DNA of 64,000 nt from Asterochloris sp. CNOR1 (taxonomy: Eukaryota; Chlorophyta; Trebouxiophyceae; Trebouxiales; Trebouxiaceae): NCBI GenBank assembly GCA_963969365.1, contig OZ017750.1:1054001-1118000 (forward strand), written 5' to 3'. A program made the position numbers and the translations under genes. The first letter of the stretch is position 1. Every line of letters begins with the position of its first letter. The notes under the pieces were generated by a model. It did no database searches and had not been told where the DNA came from. It worked only from the letters and a program-made list of their open reading frames with translations. Below are positions 32,101 through 43,200 of the stretch, in pieces.

Positions 32101-33964
32101 TGTTCGGGTGTGTGAGGGTGGCGTACGCCACAAGATGGGCTGGCAGATGGCTTGTGGGGAGGGTCAGAGGTGTGCAGGCGTGACGCCGGGCATTGGGCAG
32201 GGCGATGGCCGCATGCACATCAAGGTGGGCCCGGGCGTTGCTCTGCCAAGCGTTGGAATTGGCTCATATGTAAGCTGCCTCGAGATCAGCGACTTGCTCT
32301 GTTGCTGTCGGTCTACCACTCATTTGATTGGCCTGGCTTGACATCACCGCCCATGCTCAAAGTGTGGGCCACGTGAAACCTTTGGCTCTTGCGCGAGCTT
32401 TTACTCAACTGTGTGGCCCTGTGCTGCAGGCAGTCTACCACTCCTTTGGGTCGCGCGAGCTCAAGGAGGTCATGAAGCAGCAGCATGGACGGCCCCACGA
32501 GCAGGCTGCTGCCCAGAGATCCGGCGATGCCCCACCCTCCTCAGACATCCTGACCAGCAACCGCAACCTCATCGAGAATTACCTCAGGTGGGCCCTGCCA
32601 GCCTGCGCTGCTCTTCAGGAAGCCAAGGGCCGGTGCAGCGGCACTGAGGGGGACTGCATGCTCATGTGCCTACCTGCACCTCTGGGCCAGGCGATCTGCT
32701 GGGGCATTGTGGCCTGCAGGCAGTGCACTCTGCAGACAGCTGTCTGGTTGTGCTGCCTCCTCTGTGTGACCCTTGTCAACCCTGTGGCTTCGGCCTGTGA
32801 ACAGCCGGCTGCTGCATGTAAGATGCATGCTGCCGGTGGCCCTGAACTGAACCTAGCAGCAGCTAGAATCCAGGCCAGTCAAGCTCTCTAATTGCATAGT
32901 GGCAGTGACAGACTTGTCTCTGCCAGCACCAGCAATCAAGATGTAGGCTATGTATCTGCCTCTGCAGGGGCGGCGTGGTGTACATTCACCTCAAGAAAGC
33001 AACAGACCTGGATCGCAAGTCCTTCCTCAAGTCTGCTGGGCTCAGGCCACACCTGTAAGTCGGCGGCTTTGCACGATGTGCATCTCTGCCTATCTTGCTC
33101 TTGGCAGTTACACAAGTAATCGTCTGCAAGGGTCTTTGGCTCCCCTTGGGTGCTGGCTGTGCACGCAAGCCCCTTGCTCTTGGCATCTCAGATAGTTGAG
33201 GCTTCCAGGGCCCGAGCCATACAGGTGCATTTCATTGGCAGCTGGCTGCTTTCACAATTGTGCCTCAAACATGTGAGCGTGCAGGGCGGCAAAAATCCTC
33301 TTGGGCGACCGCAAGAAGCTCACAAATAAGGCCAACATGAGTGGCAGGTCGGCCACCTGGGATGAGAATGTCGAGTTTGTTATCACTGGAGGTGAGAGGC
33401 GGGTGCAGTGGCTGCAAGTGCTGCAATGCAACGCATGCCGCTCTGTTCTTCAGGCTGTGGTCCTTCAGGGCATCATGCTGCTGCAGCAGACTCAGATCAT
33501 ACTGAAGGCTGTTATGCACCGCTGGAATGACCCCTTTCCAAGAGCAGGCTGTTGTGTTGTGCAGATGAGGCTGGAGCAGATCTCAAGCTGATTGTGGAGC
33601 TGTGGGATTTCAGGCTCATCAATCGCTGCATGGTGATCGCGATGGTTGCTTGATGCTTGTGACGCTCACCATGCAAACATGTATGTGACCTGTGCATGCA
33701 CAGCCTCTTCCATCCTGCCCTGGCCTATCTGCGCTGCACCTCCTGTACGCTCACGCTGGCCGTCTCACCTGCATGTATACCATCCTTTGCAGCAACAGCT
33801 TGTCATGCACACCTGCCACTACATACCTGCAGGGCATTGTCACCGTGCCTCTTTCAGACCTCATGAGCAAGAACAGCATACGAGAGACCTACAAGCTGGA
33901 GGGGGCCAAGAATGGCCATCTTGCCCTGGATCTAAAGTTTGTGTCTGTTCTCCATGGCTCCTGA
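26168..33964 (+). CDS. Extended-synaptotagmin/tricalbin-like SMP and C2-domain protein
   Basis: The predicted protein (685 aa) is a lipid-transfer tether of ER-membrane contact sites. Seventeen phase-matched exons: 26168-26224, 26304-26498, 26851-26962, 27259-27443, 27741-27875, 28288-28377, 28762-28813, 29011-29141, 29627-29699, 30062-30166, 30398-30500, 31296-31563, 32430-32587, 32968-33054, 33285-33391, 33565-33632, 33833-33964. Residues 44-67 form a membrane segment. The SMP domain (about 122-319) shows 'LWPRLQDVFNLRYKEVVEPL', 'IGDVPPAITGVKAF' and 'LSLVDMPQYDFALEVYGG'. C2A (about 330-440) has 'VPRMDLFSNSDPFVKLW' and 'LYDADPIGADRIG'. After a charged linker, C2B (about 556-685) has 'LDRKSFLKSAGLRPHL', 'WDENVEFVITG' and 'LIVELWDF'. 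C2A keeps acidic calcium-site residues; C2B has few. An in-frame TAG six bases before the ATG fixes the start. Exon 5's end is the least certain junction. Confidence 0.92.
29901..29988 (+). repeat. Tandem repeat, two copies of a 44-bp unit
   Basis: Bases 29901-29944 and 29945-29988 differ at only a few positions and are followed by a partial third copy (GTGCTGTGCTG). The repeat lies in the intron just before SMP-C2 exon 30062-30166. I see no clear match to the exon edge. Confidence 0.75.
30930..31390 (+). repeat. Four-copy junction-echo array of SMP-C2 exon 12 (3' splice site plus exon start)
   Basis: Copies begin with acceptors near 30941, 31068, 31180 (CTGCAAG) and the true site 31295, a 113-127 bp period. 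Each repeats about 90 bases: the acceptor, a CCCATCT..CCTGCTCCCTGG block and, later, CTGGGAGGCCAC or its relatives. Only the last copy keeps the long open frame. Confidence 0.8.
31550..32235 (+). repeat. Junction-echo array of SMP-C2 exon 12 end (5' splice site)
   Basis: The true exon end and donor, GTGCGCGTCAAG then GTGGGCTGG at 31552-31572, recurs about six more times at 31631, 31704, 31740, 31883, 31953 and 32211. Each has the form GCATGCNNNTCAAGG followed by TGGGC or TGAGC. The intervening DNA is G-rich. Several copies keep a plausible GT donor. Confidence 0.7.
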
Positions 33965-34179
33965 TGTTGAGCCCGCTGCAGAGGAGCCTGCCATTGAGTC
34001 TAAAATTTGTGCTGTGCCCGAACCCAAAATAATCTGACACCCCCTTGTGACCAGTTTTTGATAGTAGTGTGCTCCATATTGAGGCTCATGCCCTGGAATT
34101 TCTGCACTTGGACCATTTGTCCGGCCCCCTGAAAATGAATACATCTATCAGCACAAATGCATGCTGCAAGACCTGGAAA

Positions 34180-34184
34180 TGTAA
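34180..34184 (+). terminator. Candidate TGTAA polyadenylation signal of the SMP-C2 gene
   Basis: TGTAA lies 216 nt after the SMP-C2 stop and only 50 nt short of the convergent Ddl stop, so the two 3' UTRs may overlap. Confidence 0.45.
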
Positions 34185-34233
34185 ATGCTTTCCAGGCCAC
34201 TGGGAGGAGGGGACATACATTGGGTTCATGTGT

Positions 34234-37200
34234 TTAAATGTTGTCATAAGCTTCACCCTGGTTGGCATCAATCAGGGAGAAGTTGGAGGCCAGGGCAACG
34301 TCATCCTGGTCATCCCCCTCCAAGTCCAAATCGTCAAAGTCTGCAAGGTCATCATTGTCTACAGCCGCGCTGGGACCCTTGCGGGTGCTGCGGCCCCCAC
34401 CTCGGCCTCTGGGCCCCCTGCCTCTGCTGCCTTTCCTGATGTCGTCTGCGTGCTCCTCATCCTGCCACATCTGGGGGGAGCTGCTCTGCCAGTTGGCCCC
34501 GGGGCTGCCCCTCTGCCATGCTGCTGGCGCTGCCTTCTTAGGCCCGGCTGTGTGCCAACCGCGGACCTCGCCTGCTGGGTTGCCTCCACCGCTGCCGTCC
34601 TCTGGAGGGGGGTCGCCGCTCCCGCCAAAGGCGTCGCTTGCTGCCTCGCTCTCAGGACCAATCAGATGCGCCAGGCTGACCATCTCGGCAAAGAGTGCGG
34701 CGGGGGACATCCCTGCTGCTGCAGCCTGCTTGTGCAGGCGCTTCAATCAGCAAGCAGACCGACAGGCATGCAGCTGTCTCTCTGTGGGCAAAGGCCAAGG
34801 ACTGATGCTCAAAGGTGCTTCACCCCGTGAGCCTGTTGGCAGATGCTAAGCAAGTGCAGGCAAGGCCAGAGCATGGGGATCAGTGCTGCAAGGATTGAAA
34901 GCGTCCATGCTCAGCATATGTATACATCTTGCTCAGCATCCCACACTTGCCTGCTGCAGCATGACAGAGCCCTCGGACAGGTCGGGCACCAGGTTGACAT
35001 CAGTCACAATGATCTCCCCATTGTCCGCATGCATGAGCACATCCACCTGCACCAGGGAACAGAGTTGCAGTTGTTGTTGCAGCGGCCCTCCCTTGCAGGG
35101 CAGCTGCGCTGACACGTGGACATGCGCTGCCCCGTTGTCACCCCTGCACCAGTGTCACTTGCTGTCTCCTTTGTTGATCAGCCTATCCCATAAGCACAGA
35201 TTGATTGCCTGCCGCAAGCATATTGGCGCAACACAGGTGGGACCAGAGATAGCAAGCAGGCACAGCCACCTGCGCAAGGCCAGCCAGCCCTAGGCGGTCG
35301 GCCACGGTGAGGATGAGTGTCTGCATGAACTGCAGGCGGTCAGGGAAGATCAAGTCCACAGGCGGGGGACAGAGTGTCATCGTTTCGGCGGCCTGCAGCA
35401 GCAGACGGGGATGATCAGGCGGAGGGAAATGCAGAGAGAAGAGCAAGCGCTGAGGATGAGCAACCTGAGGCAACAGGCTGGTGTCCCTTTCACAGGGGCA
35501 GCTGCAGAGGTGCTTAGACAGCTGGAGCCTGGCGATGTGGCTAAGGTAGCATGCGCATGACCTGAGGGTGTGCAGGCATCTCCACAGGCAACCTGGCAAA
35601 TGGAGCCGCACCTGGTAGGAGCTCGTGCTGCTGCAGCTGGGATTCTAGCACGTGCTGTGAATTGCGCAGCCAAGCAGCCCCATGCCCATGCAGGCAGCCT
35701 GCCTGGCAGGCGCGTACCTGGATGGAGGGCAGCTGCACGGCATCGCGGTCGCGGCGCTTGTGGGCACGGATGGAGGGGGGCAGGCAGTGGGTGCGACCAG
35801 CCTCCCCCAGGACGCCCACAGTGGTCTCGATCCAGCGGCTCTCCCCCTCCCAGGTCAGGGTCATCCCTCCGTCCTCCTGGGGGTCTGCCACAATCCTGCA
35901 GCCAGGCAGGTGTTTTGATGCAGCCTGCAACCGCTGTTGGGCAGACTGCACACCACCACTCTCTGGCACTTAAGTCTGCAGCACTGACGGCAGCACAGGC
36001 CAGCGCTGTTCAGCACCGCCATGTGCAGCTGCGACAGCCCACGCCGTCAGGCAATGTCAGCATGGCACCCACCTGCCGGTCTCGATGAAGGGCTCCACAA
36101 GGAGGTCCCAGCTGTGAATGCCGTTCATGGGGATGTCGCCATGGGGGTAGCTCAGAGCATTACGGGGGATGAAGGGCCACAGGCCCCGGCAGGCTGTTGC
36201 GTACAGCAGCAGGTCATCCTGATTGCGCAGGCGGGCGCGGCCGATGCCGTTGGAGCCCACAATGGGACGGATGACCAGGTCCTGAGGGGTGTCAGGGGAC
36301 AGGTCTGCAGGGCAGCAGAGGCACACTTGTCTTCAGCCCAGGGCTGTGGGGCAAAGGCTCCTGCCGTCTCATGCTGCAGGACGGCAGAGACATGCTGTGG
36401 CGATGCCTGAGCTGCAGGCCAGGGGCAGCTGCAGCATAGTGCTGAGCAATAGCAGACACCAGGGGAGTGTGGCCTGGGGCTGCAGATTGGCTGATCGTCA
36501 GGGCGGGAAGGTACAGAGGGAATGCTGCCCACAGGCCTGCAATCCCAACAGAGGCACGGTGTGAGCAAGGGCTGGTTATGCAAGTAGAGCTGCCTGTGCT
36601 CCATGCTGCTGGCAATGATTCAAGTCAGCATGGCACACTTCCTGATTCCAGGTGACTTGAACATGCGCAATGACCTTGAGGAATGTCAGGCAGGGCTGCT
36701 GGACTGCAACTGTTGGTGTCACCATGGCGGTTTTGCAGGATGTGGCTCTGCCCACAATCCCCCCATGCCTTCTCAAGGCACGTGATAGCACGGCAGGGAC
36801 AGTCAAACAGCGAACGCTGGAGAAGCACTAAATGAGCTGTCAGAGCATGCCTCATGGGAGGACTGACTTGTCTGAGCACCACAGCCTGCGACTGACAGCT
36901 CAGGGCCCAGCCGGCGCTGACAAGACAAAGGCTCCTGCAAGTTGATGAGACCTGCACTGACAGATGCCAGACAGCAGCACTCACTGGGCTCACATACACA
37001 TGTCACAGCGCATATTTCACAATGGCACCTGCCAGTGACTGCTCAGGGTGGCTGAGCTCCTGGACAGCAGAGGGGCCCTGCTTGTGCACCACGCCTGCAC
37101 TGGCAGCATAGCAGGGCCAGGCCAGGCACCAGCACTCACTGAGCTCCTCACAGAACATGCCCCACAGGAGGGCTGGGGACTCCTCCTCGTCCTCCACTGC

Positions 37201-40200
37201 CAGCTGCAGCAGGGTCTCCTTCAGCACAAAGTGTGGCGGCGTCAGGATGCGGTTGACCTCCAAAGGGCGCAGCATCTCTGCCAGCTTGGCCTGCAGGGGG
37301 GCCAGGGGAACCCTGTCACACGTTGCGTGACATGAATCTCTGGGACGCTGCAAGCTCAGACCCACTGCACAGCAGCAGCCACCTGCTCAAGCTTGGCCTG
37401 CCAGGGGGAGGCCAGGGTCGTGGTGCCATGGTGTGGAAGTGCTGTTCAGAGCCTGGTAGATGCTTGTGTAACCTTTGCATCTGCTGCAAAGCAGCAGCCA
37501 GCCCCGAGAGCTTGGCCTGAAGATATGGGCTGAGCCCACAAGAGCGACTGGCCTCCGTCATTGTGGCACTCAGGGGTGGTGAACACTCTGTGAGGCTTCT
37601 GCCAGGCTGGAGGTTGTGGGCTGCTCAGGGGCGATGACCTTTGGGCCCTCGATGATGGCCAGACAGAGCTTTGCACCAGGCAGACATGCCCCAAGTGAGC
37701 TTCCTTGCCCACAACAAGGCCAGAGCTTCCTCCGGGAGGCTGCTTGATGCGTGTTGCACAGGTCAGGCTGCACTCAGGCAGACACAGGTGCGCTGGCATC
37801 TACCTTTTCTTTGGGAGATTGAGTGGCAGTTGCACAGGCACTGTTGCTGCAGGCAACATGCTGGCAAGAGAATATACTGATGTTCTCAGCGCAGTGAGTA
37901 TGCCGCAGCTCATAGACCACAACAGGGCATGATTGTTCAACTGAGTGTTCCTGTGGCACCAGATTTGACAGCATGGGGCATGAAGGGGGCCGCATGCTGC
38001 TTCGAGAGGTGCAGCTGCGCGAGGTGAAGCCCAGCCTCCACCCTTGCCTGACACACCCCACCTTTGCCCGCTGTGAAGGCCCCACGCCTCACCTCGACCC
38101 CGCACAATGCTGGAGCCGTCTGGCCCGGTGCATGCTGCATTGTAGCGCTGCATGGTTGCTGCACTCTGTGACGGTAGAGCCCCTGGGCCCACCTTGTCCT
38201 ACTTCAGCTGCCGCCACCTGGCCCAACGCCTGGTGCCCAGCCCCACTCTTGGCCTGGCTGCACTCTGACTGCACAGGCCGCGCCGCTCACCTTGTCCCAG
38301 CACAGGCGCATCGCCTCCTCGCCACTCCCAGTGGCCAGGGCTGGCCACCCCCCCTCGCCGGGGGAGCGTGCCCAGGCCTGCATCACGCCACTGGCGCCCT
38401 GCTCGTCTGGCACTGTGTTCAGGATGACTGCCCAGTTCTGCCAAGCCTCGCAGGTGAACGTCTCGTAGTCCATCAGCCTGCAGGCGCACGCTGCACTGAG
38501 CCAACGGGGATGCAGTGGTGCAGCAGTGCATGGTCACCATGTTGTGAGGTGCCATGCTGATGGTGCTGGTCCTGCCTGCTGGTGCTACTGCCTCCTGGAG
38601 CCGTCCTGTCAATCAGGCAGGCAGTTGCATGCACAGCACCGCCTGTGCACCTTGTCTGGCACCCACAAACCACCAAATGCCAGTATCTGAGGCCGACCAG
38701 GACCAAGCACAGGTCACCAACCACTTGCTGCAGTGCAGTGCTGCAGCTTGCCTGGGGGCAGGTAGTTCAGTCTCCCCATCCACCTTCACGTCCCAAAGGT
38801 CCCCCAGCCCTGGGACCCCCGCATATTCCAGTTCCCGCAGCACCTGCAGGGTCACAGCGTACATTGGAAGAGCACGGACAAGGCTTGCCAGGGCCCAGGT
38901 TGCATAGGAAGCACCTTGGCCACAGCTGCAGAGTCATGCTTTGCCACTGTCTCTTAAGGACTCCAATGCGTGCAGCACTGCAGAGGGTGAGCAGCGTACA
39001 GATCAAGTCCAGGAGCCTCCAGCAGGTGGGCCCTTGCCAGTCATGGGTAGGCACTGCTGCAGTGATTAGGTGCCGCAACATGTGCTGCTGCAGGGCCCAA
39101 GCCACTGCTGCACAGGGGTGTGCCACTTTGCACTTCTGAGCACCCCACCAACAGGCTGCTGCCGAGGGGTGCATGGCATCACCTGCTGCTGCAGGGGCCC
39201 AGCCCCTTGCTGCTCAGGGGTCTGCAGGCGGGTGATGGTGTTGGCTGCTGCAAGACTGTGCTCGCAGGCAGCCATGATGCCCTCTGCTGACTCGCCCAGC
39301 ATCTGCTTGCGAGGCATAGCGTAGACCAGGCGATCAGCTAGCTCAAAAATGATGGGCTGGGGATTCCTGCAGCAGGCAGGGTCCAGATCAGGTTCTGGGG
39401 GACCACAATGCCCAGTTGAGCGCGCCAGCAGACGAGGTACAGTTGCAGGCAGTATGCCGAGGACGGGTTGCGTTGCACAGCAGGATGATGTCTGGCTGCC
39501 ACTGCGTGCATACTCTTTGCTGAGGGCTTTTGTTCGGCTGTGAGCTGATGGGAGCAAAATCCCTGTGTTGTACTACACAACCTGCATGGTTATGCTTCAC
39601 CAGATTGTTCCAGGTTTTCATTCTTTGCCACATGAAGCAGCGCTCACCTGATGCACTGTATCTGCAGCTCTGTCTCCATCTCCTCTTCATCAGCTCCCAA
39701 TCTGAGCAGCTCATTGCGTTTACGCAGCATGCGCTTCCGCCGGTTTTGCTCGCGCAGGCCGGCATTGGCAGGCGCCAGCAAGAAGGCCTCAACCTGCACA
39801 TTGAGGGCAGGCCTGGTGGCAGGCCCGGGACCAGCTGTAAAGCATGCTCAGCAAGCTAGGCACCAGTACTTGTGCTGGTGAGGACAGCAGCGCCAGCGGA
39901 GGTGCTCGCCCACCTGCAGAGGCAGCATGCAGCCCAAGTCTGGCTCAAAGTTTGGCTGTGCCCTGCAGGCTGAAGGGGCAGAGGAAACAGGCCACAGCTC
40001 TGCAAGACCGTGCTGGACGCAGGCCAGTGAAGTCACAGGTCCTGCTGTGCTGCCCTATGGGTGTCACTGCCGCCCAGGGCCGACTGCCTGCACGCCAAGA
40101 GACCACCAGCAAGGTGGCTGGCCAAAGCAATGCAACAAAAGCATAGATGGTGCTGCTCCCTGCAGGTGTTGCTGCTGCCCAGGTCCACTATTTTGCAGGC

Positions 40201-43200
40201 TAAAGGACCAAAAGCAGAGGTGGCTGGCCACAGAAGGCAAGGCAGAAAGGGCAATATGGAGCGCAAGCACAGGGCCTGCTGCTGCCTGCAGGTCTTGCCG
40301 CTGCTGAGGACCAGGCCCCAAGGCTGTCACCTGGTACCCCTCTAAGGAGTCCAGAGCCAGGAAAGCATTGATCCCAGAGGCGATGCTGCGGTCCCGCTCA
40401 GCCCCCGCGCCTCCCATCAAGATGTACACCCGCCGTGGCCAGGGTGCGCTGTGCTCCAAGCTCAACGGCGGCTGCCCTTGCTGCTCCTCCCCATCAAGCT
40501 GCCCATCCCAGGCACCTCCACTGTCAGTGACGCCTACGGCCTGCAGGCACAAGGGAGGCAGAGTTGCAACATCAGACATTCTGCTGCCAGCCATGCAAGG
40601 TCCATGGCACACGTTCACAAGTCCTTGGCGACAGGCATATGCAGCACTGCAGCAGCAGATAGCTTGCCGTCTGGGCCACAGCAGATACTGTCTGGAACGC
40701 ATTGCCTGGCGGGAAGGCAACATGAAGCCGGGTCCTGGCGGGGTATGGAGGAATGCCAGCACTGCGTGCTTGGCTGTGTGCGCCAGTGGGCATCTGCACG
40801 CTGCAGCAGTCAGATATGTGTGCTTGCTGGCCGCTTGCTTCTCACCTCGTCCTCAAAGGGCTCAAAGCCCCTGCCAAACTCGGGCCATGGGCTGCGAAGG
40901 TCCTGCCCAGGCTCAACATAGTCAAAATCCCCCGGCTGGGGCTTGGCTGGCTCAAACAGCGCCCCATGCTCCTTGGCTGAGTCCAGAGCCTTTTCTTCAT
41001 CAGCATCCTCCATGAGCCACTCTGCATTGTGGCCCCGCCGCGCCACTGGAGGCCACTGCAGGCTTGCACGCTTGCTTGTGAGACAGCTGGCATCACAGGT
41101 GGCGGGAGCAGCCAGCAGACTGCACATGCATGAACTTGCCCCAAAGCAGCTGGCCTCGCAGGTCAGCGGCAGACCAGTAAAGTCGACACCAAAACAGAGG
41201 ACGGCCTCTCCAGTGGAGAGCAGGGTGCAGACCGCTCCTCCAGCAACAGAAGGCTGTCTGAAGAAAGCATCCTTTCATGACAGTTTTGTGCAGCAGGGCA
41301 AGCAGGCAACTGCCTGTCCAGCAGGGATATGCCCATAATCTGGGCTCACTTCCAGGCCCTTTCTTCAACACTACTGGGCTTTTCAGACAGGCTCAGCTGT
41401 GTGAGAGACTGGCAGCTGCATCATGCCCACATGGCAGAGGCAGGCAAGCCTCCTGACTCACCACGGCGGTTGCATCCAGGTAGATGGGCAGCACGATCCA
41501 AATCTGCCCACCTAGTATGAAAGATGGCCGCCGAAATGTATGAGATAAGTGACCCCACCTACATTTGTGACACCACCCGGCACATTGTGCCCCCAGACTC
41601 ACCACTGCAGGCGCGTTGAGGTAGGCGGGTGGCATGATGTAGTGCTGCCTCATGTCGACCTCCACCTTCTGCCCCAGGATCTCGGCAGTGGCGATCTGGT
41701 TGTCGCTGCTGTCGTCCACCAGGAACTTCTTGGCAGGCTTGAGCAGGGGGTACAGCTGCTCCCCACGGCTGGGGGTGGGCAGCGCGGGCAGGCCGGCACG
41801 CTCGGCAGCCTGGGACAGGGCGTACAGCAGCAAGGCCTGGTGGGACAGGCCAGCCTGGGCTGCCTGCTGGTAGACAGTGCTGGCAGGGTGCAGGGTTGGG
41901 CAGGGGTTTATGTCCGTGAAGACGATGACGCCATCCTCCTGCCTGCAGGAAAGAGCCCAGCTCTCAATTGATCTGCAGGGTGACAAAGGCTGACCTGAGC
42001 TGAGATCGAGAGTGTTGTGAAGCGTGTGCCACCTGTGCAGAAGGAAGCGACCCTCCTGCAGGCAACGAGGAGCAGGCAAATGCAGGTTGGGGCAGGCGGT
42101 GATGTCTGTCTGTGAAAATCAAAGACGTCAACCTCTTGCCTTCAGCAACTGCACTGTCAACGTGACATTTGTTTGTGCACCATGGTGTCACCAGGATGTC
42201 GACTTCCTGAGATCAAACTGTGGACACCAGGCAGAGGCGGCATATTGTTCTGGGGCTGCAGCTGCTGCTGCTGCTGCTGCTGCTGCCCAGCACAACCCCC
42301 AGGCCACAAACCCTCCATCTATTGCTTCAGAATACAGGCGTTCACATGGGCAGGCTAGCAAGGTCATACAGCTCGCGCTTGTCCCCTGTGAAGTCATTCT
42401 GCTACAGCGCCAGGTCCTCAGCAAGCATCGCTAGACATCCATATGGCCCCCTCCCTTGCTCCTTGAGGGGGCCTTGCTAGATCAGGCAGGCTAAGGAGTG
42501 GCTGGCCAGGTGGTGCACACACCAGCACAGGCGCTCAGATGGCAGGCTGGCCAGGTCCTGCAGCACGCCCTCGTCCCCTGTGAAGTCATCCAGGACTGCA
42601 TCAGCGGCTGCCACCTCCTGCTCGGCCTCCCACTCCTCCCACTCCAGCTCCCTCTGGGCGTCAGCCTCAGCCTCCGCCTCCGCCAGCGTCTGCAGGCCCA
42701 GCTCCTCAGGCGGGGTGTCCAGCCAGGGCCACAGGCTGCCTGTAACCAGTTGCGGGTTGGAGCTCAGCAAATTCTGCAAACAGAGAAGCGATGCTCACCG
42801 CCTGCGCTGCGAGTGCAGGCAGAGCTACAGACTGGCTTGGCCCGCAACCACTGGTGATAGCACACCAGATTCTACACATGAAAACAAGCAGTGTTCGGTG
42901 TCTCAGCTGAATGTTCAGCCTGGCCCACAGGCTGCCCCTAGCTGCGGCTGCATTGTAGCAAACTTTGCACACTGGAGCACTGTTTTGCAATCTCAGCTGG
43001 GAGTGCAGCCAGGGCTACAGCTTGCCCTCAGCTGGCGTAAGGGCCGCGGCCGTGTTCAGCTACATGGAACGCAGCTTCTTGAGCATTACAGGCATCAGGC
43101 TGGCTGAGGCGATGCGCAGCCAGGCCCACATGGCGCAGCCCTTCTTGGAAGCTGGTATGCCGTGCATGTAGAAAAATAGATCTGCAGCATCACAAGCTTT

